This document shows, piece after piece, positions 7,447 to 10,525 of a stretch of DNA of 10,525 nt. Location of the stretch: assembly GCA_028290125.1 (NCBI GenBank), contig JAQGKM010000288.1, positions 1-10,525 on the forward strand, read 5' to 3'. Source of the stretch: Hyphomicrobiales bacterium (GTDB lineage: Bacteria; Pseudomonadota; Alphaproteobacteria; Rhizobiales; Beijerinckiaceae). The translations under genes were made by a program, and so were the position numbers. Each line of letters begins with the position of its first letter. The first letter of the stretch is position 1. The notes beneath the pieces were generated by a model. It was not told where the DNA came from and did not search any database. It was given only the letters and a program-made list of their open reading frames with translations.

Positions 7447-8696
7447 GCGAAGCCGGACGCATTTCTTCGCCGAGCTTCCTGGACGATCCGCGCCTGCGCA
7501 AATTGTTTGCCGCGCTCGACGGCGAGGGCGAGGAATTGCGCGTGGTCGGCGGCGCCATCCGCAATCACCTGATGCAATTGCCGGTCACGGAAGTCGATCT
7601 GACCACCACGGCGAGCCCGCACGCCACCATGGCGCGCGCCAGGGCTGCGGGATTGAAATGCGTGCCGACGGGGCTCGACCACGGCACCGTGACGGTCATC
7701 GTCGATCACCAACCCTTCGAGGTGACGACGCTGCGCGAAGACGTCGAGACCGATGGCCGTCGTGCAAAGGTGGCGTTCGGACGAGACTTTCGCGATGACG
7801 CCATGCGGCGCGACTTCACCTGCAACGCCTTGTCGGCCCGCGCAGACGGAACGCTGTTCGATTACGCTGGCGGCCTGCAGGACATCGCCGCGCGCCGCGT
7901 GCGCTTCATCGGAGATCCGGCGACGCGCATCGTCGAAGACTATCTGCGCATCCTGCGCTTCTTCCGCTTCCATGCAGCGTTCGGCGAAGGCGCGGCTGAT
8001 GCAACGGCGCTTGCAGCCATCGCCCGTAACCGCGCAGGGCTGAACGGCCTGTCGCGCGAGCGCGTGCGGGCGGAACTGCTGAAGCTGCTCGAGGCGCGCG
8101 GCGCCGCGTCCGCCATCTTGTTGATGAACGGGCTCGGCCTCGTCACCCAATTGCTGGGCGGCGTCATCACGCCGTTGCGGCTCGCGCGCATCGGCGACAT
8201 CGAACACGCGCGCGGGTCGAAGGCGGACTCGTTGCTGCGTCTTGCGGCGCTCGCCGTGCTGACGCGCGAGGACGCCGATCGCCTGCGCGAAACGCTGCGT
8301 CTTTCAAACGCCGAACACGCGCGCCTCGTCGGGGCCGCCGACGCCGCGCCATGGCTGCACCGACGCGACGCGCCGCCTGACGAAAACGGCCTGCGCCTCG
8401 CGCTGTACAGGCGCGGCCGCACTGCCGTCTGCGACGCGATCGACATCGCCCACGCGAGCGCGCCGGTCCCGCCGGACGATGCGGCCTGGACGGCGCGCCG
8501 CGCGCAGGCCGCGCAGCTCTCCGTGCCGAGATTCCCGGTCAGCGGCGCGACATTGATGGCGCGTGGCGCGCCGGCCGGAAAGGCGATGGGCGAGACCCTG
8601 CGCCGCATCGAGGCCGCCTGGATCGCGACCGGATTTCCGGAAAGCGCCGACGCCATCGCATCGCTCGTAGACGCCGCGCTCAAGCCATCTTCCTGA
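7443..8696 (+). CDS. cca: CCA-adding tRNA nucleotidyltransferase (class II)
   Basis: 417 residues from a GTG that overlaps the Nudix stop (GTGA), with GAGAGG 8 nt upstream. It adds or repairs the 3' CCA end of tRNAs using CTP and ATP. The head domain shows VVGGAIRN (34-41), the metal-binding EVD (50-52), PTGLDHGTVTV (75-85), RRDFTCNAL (122-130) and DYAGGLQDI (140-148). The nucleotide-selecting motif EDYLRILR is at 165-172 with E165, D166, R169 and R172. An alpha-helical neck and body, rich in Ala and Arg, follows. Two positions differ from the textbook motif GGxxRD...DxD: N41 replaces Asp, and E50 replaces the first Asp. Both are conservative. A poly(A) polymerase has a similar head. The N-terminal spacing and the EDYLRILR motif match alphaproteobacterial CCA enzymes, which I take as the better reading. 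No HD domain is evident in the C-terminal half. Confidence 0.93.
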   Translation: MSEAGRISSPSFLDDPRLRKLFAALDGEGEELRVVGGAIRNHLMQLPVTEVDLTTTASPHATMARARAAGLKCVPTGLDHGTVTVIVDHQPFEVTTLREDVETDGRRAKVAFGRDFRDDAMRRDFTCNALSARADGTLFDYAGGLQDIAARRVRFIGDPATRIVEDYLRILRFFRFHAAFGEGAADATALAAIARNRAGLNGLSRERVRAELLKLLEARGAASAILLMNGLGLVTQLLGGVITPLRLARIGDIEHARGSKADSLLRLAALAVLTREDADRLRETLRLSNAEHARLVGAADAAPWLHRRDAPPDENGLRLALYRRGRTAVCDAIDIAHASAPVPPDDAAWTARRAQAAQLSVPRFPVSGATLMARGAPAGKAMGETLRRIEAAWIATGFPESADAIASLVDAALKPSS

Positions 8697-8711
8697 TCGC
8701 TCGGCCCGGAC

Positions 8712-8740
8712 TCAACTTTCCTGTCGCAGCGCGTTATATT
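8712..8740 (+). promoter_or_regulatory. Candidate promoter of the small 87-residue gene
   Basis: TATATT (8735-8740) matches the -10 consensus at 5 of 6 positions. TCAACT (8712-8717), 17 nt upstream, matches -35 at only 3 of 6. Transcription would start near 8747, just before the ribosome binding site at 8754. The element sits in the 67-bp gap after the CCA gene, in which I see no hairpin followed by a T-run, so read-through from CCA remains possible. Confidence 0.3.
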
Positions 8741-8763
8741 CCGCCGAGACTGCGGAGTTGCGT

Positions 8764-9027
8764 ATGGCTTATGATCGAAAGATGCCGGGCGATCTGGCCC
8801 GCTCGCTCGGGAGGCGGGCGCGCGACCAGCAGCAGGATCGTCGCGACACGTCGAGCGCCTGGCGCCGCGAAACCTTCACGCTGTCGCGCGAGGATGCGCG
8901 CGAGAAGGCGAAAGAACTGTTCAGCGCCTTCCCGAAACAGGCCTACATGACCGAGATCGAATCCTGGCGCGAGCTGGCGGACGGCCGCATCGAGTTCACC
9001 ATGCGCCGTCTCCCCACCGCCGACTGA
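8764..9027 (+). CDS. Small hypothetical protein, 87 aa
   Basis: The ATG at 8764 is chosen because GGAG (8754-8757) lies 6 nt upstream; an in-frame TTG at 8758 would overlap that spacing. I do not recognise the family. The N-terminal half is very basic and polar (MAYDRKMPGDLARSLGRRAR, then DQQQDRRD). The middle is a likely amphipathic helix (SREDAREKAKELFSAFP). The C-terminus (TEIESWRELADGRIEFTMRR) could form a beta-hairpin. There is no signal peptide or membrane segment, so it should be cytoplasmic. It follows the CCA gene after 67 bp and ends directly against the convergent dehydrogenase gene. Codon use is like its neighbours and the ribosome binding site is good, so I consider it real. Its basic, Gln/Arg-rich start would suit nucleic-acid or ribosome contact, but that is speculation. 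Confidence 0.75.
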   Translation: MAYDRKMPGDLARSLGRRARDQQQDRRDTSSAWRRETFTLSREDAREKAKELFSAFPKQAYMTEIESWRELADGRIEFTMRRLPTAD

Positions 9028-9033
9028 TCAGTC
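9022..9033. repeat. 12-bp perfect palindrome spanning two abutting stop codons
   Basis: GACTGATCAGTC contains the TGA of the small plus-strand gene (9025-9027) and the TGA of the minus-strand dehydrogenase (9030-9028) back to back. With one bulged base the stem extends to GCC/GGC (9019-9021 with 9035-9037). No T-run follows on either side, so it is not a typical intrinsic terminator, though it could slow polymerase or protect 3' ends. Confidence 0.6.
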
Positions 9034-9792
9034 CGGCACGTCCGGCGTTTTCCACGCAAGATGCTGGCCTCCGTCAACCGCAATCATCTGACCCGTCACG
9101 CTGCGGGCGTTGATGAGCCAGAGCACCGCGTCGGCGATTTCCTCGGGCGCGATACTGGCCCCCAGCGGGATCGCCGCCGCCTCGTGCTGGAAGCCCGCCA
9201 TGCCTTCAACCTGATTGGGCAGCACCGGCCCCGGCCCGACCGCGTTGACGCGAATGCGCGGCGCATAGGCCTGCGCCATGGTCTGCGTTGCGGTCCAGAG
9301 CGCCGACTTGCCGACCGTGTAGGTGAAATAACGCGGGTTCAGCCGCCAGACCTTCTGGTCGGTGATGTTCACGATGGCGCCCGTCTCGTTCGGGGCGAGC
9401 TGCGCGGCGAAGGCCGCGGCCAGTTGCAGCGGCGCCCGCAGGTTCACGGCCATCAGCCGGTCGAACATGCCCGGGTCGAAGGCGGCCGGAGCGTCCGGCT
9501 CGTAGAGCGAGGCGCTGTTGACCAGCGCCTGCAGGGGACCTAGCGCCTCCCGCGCCGCGCCGGTCAGACGCGAAACTTCCGCCACCGAGCCGAGATCGGC
9601 GACGAGGACGCAGGCGCGCCCGCCCGCCGCCTGAATTTGGGCAGCGAGCGCATTCGCATCCGGCGCCGAGCGCGCGCTCGTATGCAGCGCGACGCCGTAG
9701 CCCTCCTGCGCGAGGCGCTGGGCGACGGCTCCGCCGATCCGCCGCGCGGCGCCCGTGACGAGGACGTTTCGCCTGCCTGCTTCCAATGCCAT
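9028..9792 (-). CDS. Short-chain dehydrogenase/reductase, pteridine-reductase-like (FolM/PTR1 type)
   Basis: 254 residues from the ATG at 9792, which has AAGGGA 8 nt upstream. A TTG at 9849 would add 19 residues of low-quality sequence and is not favoured. The NADP-binding Rossmann motif is TGAARRIG (13-20), exactly the TGxxxRxG form typical of pteridine reductases, and VNSAS (91-95) replaces the usual NNAG. The catalytic set is D145, Y158 and K162. The Asp stands where most SDRs have Ser, and the spacing D-13-Y-4-K is that of Leishmania PTR1 and E. coli FolM. GQMIAVDGGQ (234-243) is the standard SDR C-terminal strand. A role in reducing dihydropterins or dihydrofolate with NADPH is therefore plausible. 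No folate gene is visible in the window. The SDR fold is certain; the substrate is inferred from motifs. Confidence 0.9.
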   Translation of the reverse strand: MALEAGRRNVLVTGAARRIGGAVAQRLAQEGYGVALHTSARSAPDANALAAQIQAAGGRACVLVADLGSVAEVSRLTGAAREALGPLQALVNSASLYEPDAPAAFDPGMFDRLMAVNLRAPLQLAAAFAAQLAPNETGAIVNITDQKVWRLNPRYFTYTVGKSALWTATQTMAQAYAPRIRVNAVGPGPVLPNQVEGMAGFQHEAAAIPLGASIAPEEIADAVLWLINARSVTGQMIAVDGGQHLAWKTPDVPD

Positions 9793-9800
9793 TCCGTCGA

Positions 9801-9806
9801 TCCCTT
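9801..9806 (-). promoter_or_regulatory. Ribosome binding site fixing the dehydrogenase start
   Basis: AAGGGA on the minus strand, 8 nt before the ATG at 9792. It supports the 254-residue form over the longer TTG form beginning at 9849, where the extra residues do not resemble an SDR N-terminus. Confidence 0.55.
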
Positions 9807-9926
9807 CAGCCGTCCTGCAACTATCTGACGCGCAAGCGCGGCCTGACAAGCCGACCCGTCGCGCAGAGACAGGCCACGGCCGCCTGCCCGCTTCAGCTCA
9901 AGCAATCGTTGCGCCTTTAACGGATT

Positions 9927-9941
9927 ATTAGCCAAGCTAAT
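9927..9941. repeat. Inverted repeat ATTAGC-3-GCTAAT
   Basis: A perfect 6-bp inverted repeat with a 3-nt spacer (CAA), 135 bp upstream of the dehydrogenase ATG. Its size and AT content fit a dimeric repressor or activator site; no T-run suggests termination. Function is inferred from shape only. Confidence 0.4.
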
Positions 9942-10070
9942 CGGCGAGCGACCGCCAATCGTTAACAGGAATGCAGCCGCTCTATTCGGCCATGCGAACG
10001 CGGTTAACGAGAAAACTGGTGGGCGCGCCCTCAATACTTGGAATGCGCCGAAGCGCCCGTTTCACGCCAT

Positions 10071-10084
10071 CTTCGTAAACGAAG
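10071..10084. repeat. Inverted repeat CTTCGT-2-ACGAAG
   Basis: A perfect 6-bp inverted repeat with a 2-nt centre (AA), about 100 bp upstream of the porin start. It is a possible operator or, in RNA, a small hairpin in the porin leader if transcription begins this far upstream. Confidence 0.4.
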
Positions 10085-10096
10085 TCGGAATTGTCT

Positions 10097-10132
10097 CGGT
10101 TAGATTTTAGTAACTGGTTGAATTCTAAACCG
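10097..10132. repeat. Imperfect inverted repeat CGGTTAGA / TCTAAACCG
   Basis: The arms at 10097-10104 and 10124-10132 are complementary except for one extra T/A, with 19 nt between them. The element ends 50 bp before the porin ATG, in the promoter zone, so it could be a regulator site or a 5'-UTR stem. No promoter hexamers could be placed confidently around it. Confidence 0.35.
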
Positions 10133-10182
10133 TCCTCATCAAGCCGGTTTCGAGTATGGCCGGCTGCGTACAGGAGAGTATT

Positions 10183-10525
10183 ATGTTCAAGTCCATTTTC
10201 GCCGGCGTTGTCGCCACCCTCGCGACCGGCGTTGCCGCCTCCGCCGCCGACCTGCCGCGCCGCTCCGTCGCCCCCGCGCCCTATTATGCAGCCAAGAGCT
10301 TTACGTGGACGGGCGTCTACGCCGGCCTGAACGCGGGTTACAATTTCGGCAAGATGTCGAACTCGGCCAAGGGCGCGATCGGCTCGGTCAAGGGCGGCTC
10401 GCTCGGCGGCACCGTCGGCTACAACCACCAGATCCAGAACGTCGTCGTCGGCGTCGAAGGCGATCTCGCGGCGGCCAACATCCACGGCTCGACCGATGTG
10501 AACTCGGCCCGCATCCGCTCGATCG
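10183..10525 (+). CDS. Outer-membrane beta-barrel protein, Omp25/Omp31-like (3' end outside window)
   Basis: The first 114 codons are present; the frame runs off the right edge. The ATG has GGAGAG (10173-10178) 4 nt upstream. Residues 1-22 are a signal peptide (MFKSIFAGVVATLATGVAAS, then AA) with probable cleavage after ASA, before ADLPRR. A short Pro/Ala-rich linker follows. From about residue 41 (FTWTGVYAGLNAGYNFG) come alternating strands rich in Gly and aromatics (GGTVGYNHQIQ, VVVGVEGDLAAANIHG), typical of the eight-stranded barrels of the Brucella Omp25/Omp31 group. Such proteins are abundant structural porin-like proteins of the alphaproteobacterial outer membrane. The long AT-richer leader region fits a strongly and separately regulated gene. 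The family is confident; which paralogue it is cannot be said from a fragment. Confidence 0.9.
   Translation, partial: MFKSIFAGVVATLATGVAASAADLPRRSVAPAPYYAAKSFTWTGVYAGLNAGYNFGKMSNSAKGAIGSVKGGSLGGTVGYNHQIQNVVVGVEGDLAAANIHGSTDVNSARIRSI

Larger units (their letters stand above)
9793..10182. other. Divergent intergenic region between the dehydrogenase and the porin
   Basis: About 390 bp without a convincing gene, visibly richer in A and T than its surroundings. It should hold the promoters of both flanking genes. It contains three inverted repeats (listed separately), two GTTAAC sites (9961-9966 and 10003-10008), the palindrome GGGCGCGCCC (10021-10030) and a direct repeat CAATCGTT (9903-9910 and 9956-9963). 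TTAA at 9917 followed after 7 nt by TTAG resembles a degenerate CtrA box. I could not assign a confident -35/-10 pair on either strand. A minus-strand frame open across 10034-9850 continues into the dehydrogenase out of frame and looks like chance. Confidence 0.7.

Noticed and set aside
7437..8683. Minus-strand frames of 256 and 247 codons opposite the CCA gene
   Set aside because: Both translations are compositionally biased and lie opposite an enzyme with all class II nucleotidyltransferase motifs intact.
8697..8763. A possible terminator after the CCA gene
   Set aside because: No stable GC stem followed by a T-run could be found in these 67 bp.
9028..9060. Direct repeat GTCCGGC near the end of the dehydrogenase gene
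   Set aside because: Two 7-bp copies within coding sequence are explained by the codons for the terminal TPDVPD residues; no further copies to suggest a repeat array.
9982..10485. A minus-strand 167-codon frame across the porin start and its upstream region
   Set aside because: It overlaps a porin with a clear signal peptide and ribosome binding site, and its own sequence shows no domain or plausible start context.

Overview
The window is GC-rich, tightly packed DNA that reads as the chromosome of an alphaproteobacterium, most likely of the Hyphomicrobiales (Rhizobiales). That placement is inferred from gene order, from the Omp25/Omp31-like porin at the right end, and from the strongly GC-biased codon use. 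There are no RNA genes, insertion sequences, phage genes or CRISPR arrays.

Left part, minus strand, 6092 down to 1: a four-gene operon reading MoxR AAA+ ATPase, DUF58 protein, a 929-residue membrane protein ending in a DUF4159 domain, and a second membrane protein with a vWA-like and a glutamine-amidotransferase-like domain that leaves the window at base 1. Junctions are a 4-nt gap, a 3-nt gap and a 4-nt overlap, so the genes are probably co-transcribed and translationally coupled. The MoxR and DUF58 proteins look cytoplasmic. The other two carry large domains predicted to be periplasmic. The set resembles Bat/MoxR-vWA gene clusters, thought to assemble or activate envelope or metal-containing partners; the substrate is unknown.

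Middle, plus strand, 6188 to 8696: a divergently oriented three-gene unit of a DUF1285 protein, a Nudix CoA pyrophosphatase and the CCA-adding tRNA nucleotidyltransferase, with ATGA and GTGA overlaps. A 95-bp gap separates it from the MoxR operon and holds a plausible promoter for the latter.

Right part: a small unrecognised 87-residue protein (plus strand), whose stop codon abuts that of a convergent short-chain dehydrogenase with a pteridine-reductase-like catalytic set (minus strand). After a relatively AT-rich 390-bp intergenic region with several inverted repeats comes the 5' part of an outer-membrane beta-barrel gene, cut by the window end.

Most of this is conserved housekeeping or poorly characterised core genome rather than accessory DNA. 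The least understood part is the MoxR/DUF58/DUF4159 operon. Its most interesting detail is an internal signal-peptide-like segment directly before the DUF4159 domain.
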